A program made the translations under genes and the position numbers. Below the pieces are notes generated by a model. It was not told where the DNA came from and did not search any database. It was given only the letters and a program-made list of their open reading frames with translations. From assembly GCA_020059765.1 (NCBI GenBank), contig JAGVBM010000264.1, forward strand, positions 1 to 13,287: DNA of 13,287 nt, read 5' to 3'. Numbering within the stretch: position 1 is the first letter of the stretch; each line of letters starts with the position of its first letter. The DNA comes from Bacillota bacterium. GTDB lineage: Bacteria; Bacillota; Bacilli; Tumebacillales; Effusibacillaceae. This document shows, piece after piece, positions 1-5,611 of the stretch.

Positions 1-154
1 GTTCCGCTTTCATGGCTTCCTGCACATACGCCATCGGATCCATAATCGGAAGAAAACTGCGAATCGACATCGCTTGCGCGATGGAAGAGAAAGGGAGAGT
101 TAACGAAACGATGAAGAGAGCTTTATGTATAACCCTTTTACGAAACGACAACAT
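1..154 (-). CDS. Secreted protein, N-terminal fragment (cut by window edge)
   Basis: The minus-strand frame opens with ATG at 154-152 and stays open for 51 codons to the left edge, so only the 5' part is visible. The N-terminus reads as a classic signal peptide: a basic start (MLSFRKRVIHK), a hydrophobic core (ALFIVSLTLPFSSI) and a likely signal peptidase I site after AQA at residue 28. The ribosome binding site is GAGG, seven bases before the ATG. The mature part begins MSIRSFLPIMDPMAYVQEAM, which I cannot assign to a family. The protein is probably exported or cell-wall located, in keeping with the other envelope proteins of this window. It is the last gene of the leftward block, but the roughly 200 bp upstream of it could carry its own promoter. 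Confidence 0.7.
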   Translation of the reverse strand, partial: MLSFRKRVIHKALFIVSLTLPFSSIAQAMSIRSFLPIMDPMAYVQEAMKAE

Positions 155-359
155 ACCTTAACCTCACTTTGCAGTTTCAATCGGAATTTTCATACCCATC
201 ACCACAAGTTCACATGTTTCTGTCCATGAAAATGGATTCGCGAGATGGCGTACATTGGATCACTTCTTAATATTTTAATAAAATTGCATGATTAATTTCG
301 ATTCTTTCGAGGAATACGACGGCTATTAACCAATTCCTGCTTAAAATGAAACAAAAGAG
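155..359. other. Intergenic region upstream of the left-edge secreted gene
   Basis: No supported gene is seen here. The stretch is AT-rich around 265-300 and contains a near-perfect palindrome, ATTTTA-A-TAAAAT, at 272-284. It presumably holds the promoter of the minus-strand secreted gene starting at 154. The best -35/-10 pair I could find (TTAATC, 17 bp, TATTAA on the minus strand, overlapping the palindrome) is a weak match, so no promoter is claimed. If the 49-aa ORF at 360-509 is not real, the gene-free stretch extends to 509. Confidence 0.4.
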
Positions 360-509
360 TCAAATCACTTCGACCAGCAAATCCGGCAATCCCAAGAGTA
401 CTGCCAAGTCAAACAAGCCCGCAAAAAATAGCCAGTTCAAAAGAACTGACTGTTTTCGCATCCCACGCAGAACATATACGGTTTCAAATCGATACAGACT
501 TTTCGCCAA
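360..509 (-). CDS. Possible 49-aa membrane peptide, TTG start
   Basis: This small ORF starts with TTG at 509-507, directly after the stop codon of the upstream hotdog fragment. An AAGGAG ribosome binding site (521-516) lies inside the end of that fragment, six bases before the TTG. It encodes 49 residues: a basic N-terminal part (with KSLYRF and RGMRKQ) followed by one strongly hydrophobic stretch (SVLLNWLFFAGLFDLAVLLG) and an acidic end. The shape suggests a single-pass membrane peptide. An internal ATG at codon 17 has no good ribosome binding site. I do not recognise a family, and the ORF could equally be the tail of a decayed gene, since its upstream neighbour is also truncated. The case rests on the site-to-start spacing and the hydrophobic pattern only. 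Confidence 0.35.
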   Translation of the reverse strand: MAKSLYRFETVYVLRGMRKQSVLLNWLFFAGLFDLAVLLGLPDLLVEVI

Positions 510-713
510 TTATCTCTCCTTCAATATCCGGAACGTGCCTGTCGACATGGCCAGCAGCGTTCCCTCTTCCGTCTCCACGCGGGCTTCTGTTGTCACGGTT
601 CGTTTGCTCCGGTGAACAACCCGACCTCGGGCATAGATGATGCCTTCACTGACAGCCGCCAAAAAATGCACATTCATATGCGTGGTCGCCTGAAATCTGC
701 CGATCGTCCGCAT
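510..713 (-). pseudogene. Hotdog-fold thioesterase remnant (C-terminal half only)
   Basis: The frame from ATG 713 encodes 67 residues matching the second half of a PaaI/4HBT-type hotdog thioesterase: the central strand TTHMNVHFLAAVSEG, then ARGRVVHRSKRTVTTEARV, EEGTLLAMSTGTFRIL and the stop. Full-length members are about 130-150 residues. Their first half, with the hot-dog helix and the usual HGG/Asp active-site region, is absent. The frame upstream of 713 is antisense-free but is simply an alternative reading of the AbrB gene, not thioesterase. The ATG overlaps the AbrB stop by one base (TAATG) and has no convincing ribosome binding site, though translational coupling is possible. The best reading is a deletion that joined the AbrB 3' end to the middle of a thioesterase gene. 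The fold could not form a normal active site alone. Confidence 0.6.
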
Positions 714-1210
714 TATTTGCCAAACAGTTTCACAATCACAGGGATGAACAGCAGTACTGTTGCCAGACGCACGGAATGCATGATCATCACATCGGTCGTT
801 TTGACTCCCTCGATCGTCTGTGCCGCCGCCACGACATCGCTTAATCCGCCCGGAGCCGTGCTGAACATGGAAGTCAACATGTCCCACCCCGTTACTTTGG
901 AGACAATCAAGGCCACCACAAAACCGGCCAGCAGATACGCGACGGCAATAATCAATGCCGGCAGCCACGCTTCTCGCAAACCGCCGATTATACCTTTCGT
1001 AAAGGACATGCCAAGAGCGGACCCCAAGACGATCTGCACGGCAATGATCACGCCGCCGGGGATTTTGCCAAGCGACTCAAAACTGATGTTAAAGACCGCA
1101 ACCGCAAGCAAAGACCCGATCATGGCTCCGGCCGGAATCTTCAATTTATAACCGACCAGTCCGCCGATCGTACCGATGGCAAGAGTTAACAGCGCTCTCG
1201 ATACATCCAC
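713..1210 (-). CDS. AbrB-duplication family membrane protein (single repeat)
   Basis: This 165-residue, very hydrophobic protein has about five membrane segments (residues 5-22, 27-45, 52-69, 82-104 and 145-162). It carries the hallmarks of the AbrB-duplication membrane family (TIGR03082 type, unrelated in function to the transition-state regulator AbrB): an early LKIPAGAMIGSLL segment, a GSALGMSF segment, and the motif STAPGGLSDVVAAA at 117-130. Many members are about 350 residues with two such repeats. This one is a natural-length single repeat and ends normally after IPVIVKLFGK. The substrate is unknown; members have been proposed to be transporters or ammonia-monooxygenase-like regulators. 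The ATG at 1210 follows a GGTGG ribosome binding site. The gene is divergent from the nitronate monooxygenase gene and overlaps the thioesterase remnant by one base. Confidence 0.8.
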   Translation of the reverse strand: MDVSRALLTLAIGTIGGLVGYKLKIPAGAMIGSLLAVAVFNISFESLGKIPGGVIIAVQIVLGSALGMSFTKGIIGGLREAWLPALIIAVAYLLAGFVVALIVSKVTGWDMLTSMFSTAPGGLSDVVAAAQTIEGVKTTDVMIMHSVRLATVLLFIPVIVKLFGK

Positions 1211-1255
1211 GTTTCCACCCCATTTCTTGTCGCCGTACCTGAATCTTCCTTCTCT

Positions 1256-1284
1256 ATCTTATCGTGATCGCTGCCAGGATACAA
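1256..1284 (-). promoter_or_regulatory. Candidate promoter of the AbrB-type gene
   Basis: On the minus strand TTGTAT (1284-1279) and TAAGAT (1261-1256) are separated by 17 bp and lie about 45 bp before the AbrB-type start codon. Each hexamer matches the sigma-A consensus only partly (3/6 and 4/6), so this is a candidate chosen on spacing. Confidence 0.3.
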
Positions 1285-1355
1285 ATACTCCCGGCCAGAC
1301 CTTTCCAACGGCCTTGTGCAACAGTTCCGGGACTGCTGTTCTGCGTTGAATTGAA

Positions 1356-1385
1356 TTGACCGCAACCCTGCACCATCTCTATCAT
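1356..1385 (+). promoter_or_regulatory. Candidate sigma-A promoter of the nitronate monooxygenase-like gene
   Basis: TTGACC (1356-1361) and TATCAT (1380-1385) are separated by 18 bp and lie about 50 bp before the start codon. The -10 element overlaps a small inverted repeat, CTATC-atgaaa-GATAG (1379-1394), which could be an operator half-site arrangement. The repeat is short and I do not know a matching regulator. Confidence 0.5.
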
Positions 1386-1434
1386 GAAAGATAGAAACAG
1401 ATCTTAACGATTCGAACTCGGGAGGCAACCCATC

Positions 1435-2409
1435 ATGAACGAAAATCGCGTCTGTCAGTTGTTAGGAATTCGCTATCCGATCCTTCAGGGAGGATTGGCG
1501 TATGTCGGAAACGGAGCGTTGGCCGCAGCCGTCTCCAATGGCGGCGGATTCGGGCAGGTCGGCACAGCGGGCCGAACCGTGGAAAATTTTCGCGAACAGC
1601 TTCACATCGCTGCCGAATCCACCGATCTGCCGTTTGGCGTCAACATTCCGATCAGTGAACATTCGGCCAACACTCCCTATATCGAGGCGATCCTGGAGAA
1701 CAAAGATAAGATCAAGGCGGTCAGCATATCGGCGGGCAATCCGAAACCTTACGTGCCGATATTCAAAGATGCAGGTTTAACCGTCATGGTAGTGACCGCT
1801 ACGGTCAAGCATGCGTTGAAGGCACAAGAAATGGGAGCTGATCTGTTGGTTTGCGAAGGGTTTGAAGCAGGCGGGCATGACAGTCCCTTGGAATTGACAC
1901 TGTTCGGGCTGATCCCGCAGGTGGCGAGAGTGGTGGAGATTCCTGTGGTCGCCGCCGGCGGAATTGCCAACGGGCAGGGAGTGCTCGCCGCATTTGCGCT
2001 CGGAGCGGAAGGCGTTCAATTAGGTACCCGTTTTGTCGCAAGCAAAGAGTGCGAAGCCCATGACCAGTACAAACAATTACTGGTACAGGCTCATGATGAC
2101 GCAACGGTTGTGATGGAACGCAGCATCGGCCGGGCGACTCGAGTGCTCAAATCCCCTTTTGTCGAACAAATACTGAAATTGGAGAAAACGAACCCAACGG
2201 TCGAGCAATTGCTCCCCTACATACGCGGCATCCATAACCGGACTGCAGCTGTCGAAGGCCGGATTGAAGAAGGCTGGATGAACTGCGGTCAGGGTGTCGG
2301 ACTGATTGATTCAATTGAAAGCGCTGCCGATATCGTTCGCAATTTGGCAAGAGAAACCGTTGAACTGTACACATCCCTCGCCGGCTTGCGGCAAACTTTT
2401 GCCGAGTAA
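1435..2409 (+). CDS. Nitronate monooxygenase / FabK-like FMN flavoprotein
   Basis: This 324-residue TIM-barrel flavoenzyme belongs to the 2-nitropropane dioxygenase (NPD) family, which contains nitronate monooxygenases and the enoyl-ACP reductase FabK. Visible family features are the N-terminal GIRYPILQGG (11-20) with the following NGGGFGQVG (35-43), the active-site segment EGFEAGGHDSP (141-151) with the expected catalytic histidine at 148, and the phosphate-binding segments AAGGIANGQG (173-182) and LGTRF (196-200). Length is normal. The start ATG is nine bases after a GGGAGG ribosome binding site. It appears monocistronic, with its own promoter and terminator. Sequence alone does not separate nitronate detoxification from fatty-acid synthesis; the lack of fab neighbours favours a nitronate monooxygenase-type oxidoreductase. 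Confidence 0.88.
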   Translation: MNENRVCQLLGIRYPILQGGLAYVGNGALAAAVSNGGGFGQVGTAGRTVENFREQLHIAAESTDLPFGVNIPISEHSANTPYIEAILENKDKIKAVSISAGNPKPYVPIFKDAGLTVMVVTATVKHALKAQEMGADLLVCEGFEAGGHDSPLELTLFGLIPQVARVVEIPVVAAGGIANGQGVLAAFALGAEGVQLGTRFVASKECEAHDQYKQLLVQAHDDATVVMERSIGRATRVLKSPFVEQILKLEKTNPTVEQLLPYIRGIHNRTAAVEGRIEEGWMNCGQGVGLIDSIESAADIVRNLARETVELYTSLAGLRQTFAE

Positions 2410-2442
2410 GGGACTGCATTTCGCCAGTCTATTTCCATCCTC

Positions 2443-2478
2443 CTCACGCCTTCTCCCTTGCCGGGCGTGGGATTTTTT
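2443..2478 (+). terminator. Rho-independent terminator after the NPD gene
   Basis: An 8-bp stem (CTCACGCC, 2443-2450, with GGCGTGGG, 2464-2471, one G-U pair) is followed at once by ATTTTTTG. It lies 34 bp after the stop codon, in the right orientation to end the NPD transcript. Confidence 0.8.
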
Positions 2479-2500
2479 GTGATCGGGACAAAAAACGATT

Positions 2501-2544
2501 CCCCCCTTCGAAAGCTAATAATGACAACAGGAAATCGAAAGGGG
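2501..2544 (+). promoter_or_regulatory. Inverted repeat covering the ribosome binding site of the DUF5667 gene
   Basis: The arm CCCCCTTCG (2502-2510) pairs with CGAAAGGGG (2536-2544) with one mismatch. The second arm contains the AAAGGGG ribosome binding site of the gene starting at 2553. If the transcript begins upstream of 2501, the hairpin would mask that site. If transcription starts inside the loop (a TAATAAT at 2516-2522 could be a -10), the repeat would act only as a DNA site. Confidence 0.4.
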
Positions 2545-2552
2545 ATTGGAAA

Positions 2553-3446
2553 ATGAATAAGAAATTGACATCCACAGTTCTTGCCCTTACTTTGTTGGCG
2601 GGCACCACACCCGCGTTTGCTGAAGAAACGACAAGTCAAACGGAAACAAACATCAACGCGGGCACGGAAGTCAGCAACGACACCGCAACTCAAACCACCG
2701 AGGCAAATGCAAACGCCACGATAACATCCGACAGTACGGCGACAACCGCAGAAGCGGTGAATCCGGATTCCTTGCTGTACAAATTGAAAGATTTGCTCAA
2801 ACAGATCCAATTGCTGTTTACGTTTAACGATCAGGCGAAAGCAGATCTGTTGATCGAACAGGCCAACGAGAAAATCAAGGAACTGGAATCCCTCAACCAG
2901 AACAATACAACGGAATACAACGAGAAATTGCTTGAAACAATCCACGACACGTTGGAAAAAGCACAGGAAATCTTGAAAGAAGCAAAGGTTGAAGCGGAAA
3001 GCGAGCAAGATGAGTCTGCAAAAATTGAAATTGCAGCTAAAGAAACAACAGCCGTGCAAACGGAAAAACACTCGCTGGTCGTATTGAAATCCCTGCTCAA
3101 CAAAGTTCCGGAACAAGGCAAAAAAGGCATTGCAAACGCAATTTCCAAGCAAGAAGCGAAATTGAAAAGCAAGACGGAGTCCGCCACGGATGAGAATACG
3201 GAAACAGCCGCAAACTCTGAAACAGCCGCAAATACTGAAGTATCCGTAAACTCGGACGTATCCGCAACACCTGCAGCATCGTCTGAGCAAACAACCGAAT
3301 CGACCGTCGAGATCCAAGTTCCTGTACTCGAAGGCAGCCTGAAAGTGAAGCAGGACAACGGCCTGCACCTGGGTCAAAGCAAACAGCAGGAAAACTCCAA
3401 ACAAGAAAAGCATCAAGAAAAACATCAAGAAAAGCAGAAAGACTAA
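2553..3446 (+). CDS. Secreted DUF5667-domain protein with low-complexity tails
   Basis: This 297-residue exported protein has a signal peptide at residues 1-23 (KKLTSTVLALTLLAGTTPAFA, split here only by the initial Met-Asn), cleaved after AFA. A Thr/Asn/Ala/Glu-rich linker (24-70) is followed by a helical DUF5667-like domain from about 71 to 150, starting PDSLLYKLKDLLKQIQLLFT, with the typical run of helices rich in Lys, Glu and Leu. A second helical part (about 150-205) leads to a degenerate six-residue repeat (ETAANS, ETAANT, EVSVNS, DVSATP) and a very polar C-terminus with KHQE repeats. No enzymatic motif, membrane anchor or sorting signal is visible. The function of DUF5667 is unknown; secretion and wall-crossing linkers point to an envelope or matrix role. 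The ribosome binding site is AAAGGGG, eight bases before the ATG. Confidence 0.8.
   Translation: MNKKLTSTVLALTLLAGTTPAFAEETTSQTETNINAGTEVSNDTATQTTEANANATITSDSTATTAEAVNPDSLLYKLKDLLKQIQLLFTFNDQAKADLLIEQANEKIKELESLNQNNTTEYNEKLLETIHDTLEKAQEILKEAKVEAESEQDESAKIEIAAKETTAVQTEKHSLVVLKSLLNKVPEQGKKGIANAISKQEAKLKSKTESATDENTETAANSETAANTEVSVNSDVSATPAASSEQTTESTVEIQVPVLEGSLKVKQDNGLHLGQSKQQENSKQEKHQEKHQEKQKD
3201..3272 (+). repeat. 18-bp tandem repeat inside the DUF5667 gene
   Basis: GAAACAGCCGCAAA occurs at 3201-3214 and 3219-3232. Two more degenerate 18-bp units follow (GAAGTATCCGTAAA and GACGTATCCGCAAC), giving four hexapeptides of a secreted low-complexity linker. Confidence 0.7.
3411..3434 (+). repeat. 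12-bp tandem repeat encoding KHQE
   Basis: Two 12-bp units (CATCAAGAAAAA and CATCAAGAAAAG) give the repeated HQEK units at the extreme C-terminus of the DUF5667 protein. Confidence 0.6.
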
Positions 3447-3466
3447 CAGTAAGACAAACAGATGAT

Positions 3467-3495
3467 GAATGCCTCTCCGCCCTGGAGGGGCATTC
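3467..3495 (+). terminator. Terminator after the DUF5667 gene
   Basis: A 12-bp stem, GAATGCCTCTCC (3467-3478) with GGAGGGGCATTC (3484-3495), contains one G-U pair and has a five-base loop. It lies 20 bp after the stop codon. The tail is pyrimidine-rich (TCGTCTCCTCCC, then TTCTTTTTT) rather than a pure T run, so termination may be imperfect. Confidence 0.7.
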
Positions 3496-3588
3496 TCGTC
3501 TCCTCCCTTCTTTTTTCCTCCCTTCTCTTTCTCAGCCCTTTTTCTCTCTTTCTCCCCCGGCTCTTATCTACGCTTCCTACTACTTTTT

Positions 3589-3617
3589 TTGAAATTTTGT
3601 CTCGCGATGTTTAGATT
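3589..3617 (+). promoter_or_regulatory. Candidate sigma-A promoter of the LysM-3D gene
   Basis: TTGAAA (3589-3594) and TAGATT (3612-3617) are separated by exactly 17 bp. The predicted start point would be around 3624, some 50 bp before the start codon. A second -10-like TATACT stands at 3644-3649 without a good -35. Confidence 0.5.
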
Positions 3618-3662
3618 CTCCCAAATCGGTCAAGTCTAGTGGATATACTACTTATTTGGGAG
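3618..3662 (+). promoter_or_regulatory. 9-bp inverted repeat including the ribosome binding site of the LysM-3D gene
   Basis: CTCCCAAAT (3618-3626) and ATTTGGGAG (3654-3662) are perfect inverted copies with a 27-base spacer. The right arm overlaps the GGGAGGAG ribosome binding site (3658-3665) of the gene starting at 3673. It could be an RNA hairpin limiting translation or a DNA operator next to the promoter at 3589-3617. The predicted start point falls inside the left arm, so the RNA reading needs an upstream start. Confidence 0.45.
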
Positions 3663-3672
3663 GAGAAACACG

Positions 3673-4362
3673 ATGAACAAATTGGTTATTAAACTGCTGG
3701 CAGCGTTTCTGTTGTTGCTTTCAAGCTTGTTTTTGCAGCCGTTTGCCGGTGCAACCCATGCCAAACAAGTGTGTGATTGCGAAGAGTACGCCGCTGTTTC
3801 GTCTGTGACACCTGCTTCAAGATCCGGGGTATCTTCCAAACAGTCTGACGATCCTATGTTTACGAAATATACTGTCAGATCCGGTGATACATTGTATCAG
3901 ATTGCCCGCCAATTTCAGACAGACGTCGATTCCCTCATGGCATTCAACAGCATTGCCGATCCCAAAACATTGCAGATCGGCCAAACGTTGACGATTTCGA
4001 AAGAATTGAAAAAACGGGAGATTCCCGCTGTCATGAGTATCGACCAAATCATGGAGTTCCATTTGACCGCTTATACGGCGGGACCCGAATCGACCGGAAA
4101 ATCCCCGGGACACCCTGCTTACGGAATCACTTCCACAGGCACCCGCGCGACAGAAGGACGGACGATTGCTGTCGATCCCCGCGTCATTCCCTACGGAACC
4201 AAAGTTTATATCGAAGGAGTCGGCATTCGAATTGCGGAAGATACCGGCGGCGCGATCAAAAACAATCGAATCGACGTTTATATGGACAACCTGCGGGAGG
4301 CTATTAACTTCGGAGTCAAAAAGAATGTGAGGGTGTATATTCTTTCTTCGCCAAATGCATAG
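3673..4362 (+). CDS. LysM and 3D domain cell-wall protein (YocH-like)
   Basis: This 229-residue exported protein has three parts. Residues 1-30 are a signal peptide with a long hydrophobic core, cleaved near THA. A LysM domain (about 65-108, KYTVRSGDTLYQIARQF to QIGQTLTI) binds peptidoglycan. A C-terminal 3D domain (about 128-226) carries the three aspartates that name it: AVDP (Asp168), EDTGGAIK (Asp190) and RIDVYM (Asp201). 3D domains resemble the catalytic core of MltA-type lytic transglycosylases, and family members such as YocH and the Sps/YuiC proteins act on peptidoglycan. Length is normal. The strong GGGAGGAG ribosome binding site lies seven bases before the ATG. A Cys-x-Cys pair (34, 36) follows the signal peptide; it is not a lipobox. 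The gene is probably monocistronic. Confidence 0.9.
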   Translation: MNKLVIKLLAAFLLLLSSLFLQPFAGATHAKQVCDCEEYAAVSSVTPASRSGVSSKQSDDPMFTKYTVRSGDTLYQIARQFQTDVDSLMAFNSIADPKTLQIGQTLTISKELKKREIPAVMSIDQIMEFHLTAYTAGPESTGKSPGHPAYGITSTGTRATEGRTIAVDPRVIPYGTKVYIEGVGIRIAEDTGGAIKNNRIDVYMDNLREAINFGVKKNVRVYILSSPNA

Positions 4363-4457
4363 GAAGTTTCATTGGATGGACAAAATGTGAAATAGACACA
4401 TTGTTCATATAGTTACAATATCCAAGCAAAACATAGATACAGAAAGGAGTATGCACC

Positions 4458-5495
4458 ATGGTAATCATTGAAAAAGTCATTCGTTCCGAGCAAAAGGGCC
4501 GCATCGTCTATCAAGGAAATCTGATGTCGCATCACGCAGATGCCCTTTCCACCATACCACTCTACAATCATCCAGATGGAACCGGATATCAACGCCCTTT
4601 TGACAGTCATCGAGCCTTGTCCTACGCCCATTATCTGGAAGAACAAGATGCTTGTTTGACACCGATTGTTTTGAACGCAGACGGAAAGTGGACATTTGAA
4701 ACGTATGACGAAGCAGACCCTGATTATGGAAGATTGATTTGTCAAGGACCGGCTCGTGTGATTGACGGTCAGCACCGTTTGGGAGGGATCGACAAGTTTC
4801 ATCGCAAATTGCTGCATGACGAAGCCCTCCCCGTTCCGTTTATGGCATTTCACGTGCTGTATCCGGATGAGGAAGTTTCCATCTTTGACACCATCAACAC
4901 CAACCAGGTGGGACTGACAAAATCTTTGCTCGTGTATCTGAAACGGGACAAAGAGCAGTATGCCCGGATTGCGATCGATCTGGCCGAACGAGCCGATTCA
5001 CCATTTTACAACTTGGTCGTGGTGGTGAGCAAGAAAACGACCGAAAGACCCTTTACTCTGGATCACCTGAAGCGGGCGGTGGAAACCATGATTGCCGACA
5101 CTCCGTTGGAGGCTCTCGATCTGGAAAAGAAACGCTTGGCCATCATGGTGTACTTCCGTGAGATCAGCCGTATTTTTGAAGAGGCTTGGACTTCCAAAAC
5201 CGCCTTCAAATTGCGCAGTGTCATGGGACTGTTGAGCTGCGCGGCAGTAGGCCGCCGGATTTTGGAAGCGGCATGGAATCCGGAACACAATTGGATCGAT
5301 GAAGGCGAAGTGAAAAGCCTTGTTTGGAAAATGCACGATTTCGATTGGTCGCGCACCGGATCGATTCGGTATGCATCCGGTATCCCCGGTCAACGCTACG
5401 TAGCGCAAGTATTGAACTATAAGGTATTCGGTGTTCCGATCACAGCCCGTGAACCGGTTGGCGGACCCAAATTCGACATTGAACAAGTCGGTTAA
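4458..5495 (+). CDS. Stand-alone DGQHR-domain protein (DndB-like)
   Basis: This 345-residue soluble protein carries the signature VIDGQHRLGG at 101-110, preceded by GYQRPFD (43-49) and followed by FDTINTNQVGLTKSLLVYL (143-161). This order is that of DGQHR-domain proteins, including DndB, the regulator of the DNA phosphorothioation (dnd) gene cluster, and DpdB of 7-deazaguanine DNA modification; the fold has ParB-like features. The later part (180-345) is helical without a motif I recognise. The ATG follows AAAGGAG by eight bases. None of DndA, DndC, DndD or DndE is present in this window, and the neighbours are unrelated wall and metabolic genes, so its partner is unknown. The call to the domain is firm; the DndB name is by resemblance only. 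Confidence 0.8.
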   Translation: MVIIEKVIRSEQKGRIVYQGNLMSHHADALSTIPLYNHPDGTGYQRPFDSHRALSYAHYLEEQDACLTPIVLNADGKWTFETYDEADPDYGRLICQGPARVIDGQHRLGGIDKFHRKLLHDEALPVPFMAFHVLYPDEEVSIFDTINTNQVGLTKSLLVYLKRDKEQYARIAIDLAERADSPFYNLVVVVSKKTTERPFTLDHLKRAVETMIADTPLEALDLEKKRLAIMVYFREISRIFEEAWTSKTAFKLRSVMGLLSCAAVGRRILEAAWNPEHNWIDEGEVKSLVWKMHDFDWSRTGSIRYASGIPGQRYVAQVLNYKVFGVPITAREPVGGPKFDIEQVG

Positions 5496-5544
5496 CGGCA
5501 AGCAGGAAAATCGGCACGAAAAAATCGGCATGATCAGTTTCTGC

Positions 5545-5573
5545 GGGGGAGTTCGCCAAACGCCCCCTCCCCC
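5545..5573. terminator. G/C-rich hairpin between convergent genes
   Basis: GGGGGAG (5545-5551) can pair with CTCCCCC (5567-5573). It sits between the stop of the DGQHR gene (5495) and the stop of the convergent nnr gene (5612), where a bidirectional terminator is expected. No T run follows in either direction (the nearest minus-strand TTTTTT is about 18 bases away), so it is a weak or factor-dependent terminator at best. Confidence 0.35.
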
Positions 5574-5611
5574 CGGTTGCTGTTTGGAAAGAATCGCTTG
5601 TCGTCTGCTCT

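Noticed and set aside
714..968. Upstream part of the frame that ends in the hotdog remnant
   Set aside because: It reads through the AbrB-type gene in another frame and gives no thioesterase-like sequence, so it is not the missing N-terminal half.
612..1151. Plus-strand open frame of 179 codons across the AbrB-type gene
   Set aside because: It is antisense to a well-supported membrane protein, and its product shows no domain.
2289..3428. Long minus-strand open frame (379 codons) opposite the DUF5667 gene
   Set aside because: Its product is an implausible Cys/Phe/Arg-rich string that mirrors the Lys/Glu/Thr codons of the plus-strand gene, which itself has a signal peptide, ribosome binding site and terminator.
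3590..3660. WalR box before the LysM-3D gene
   Set aside because: YocH-type genes are often WalR targets, but the only pair of TGT triplets (TGTCTC and TGTTTA) has the wrong spacing and a poor first half-site.
3447..3672. Possible c-di-AMP (ydaO/yuaA) riboswitch before the LysM-3D gene
   Set aside because: Such switches often precede wall-hydrolase genes of this type, but the leader after the predicted promoter is only about 50 bases and the rest is pyrimidine-rich without the conserved motifs.
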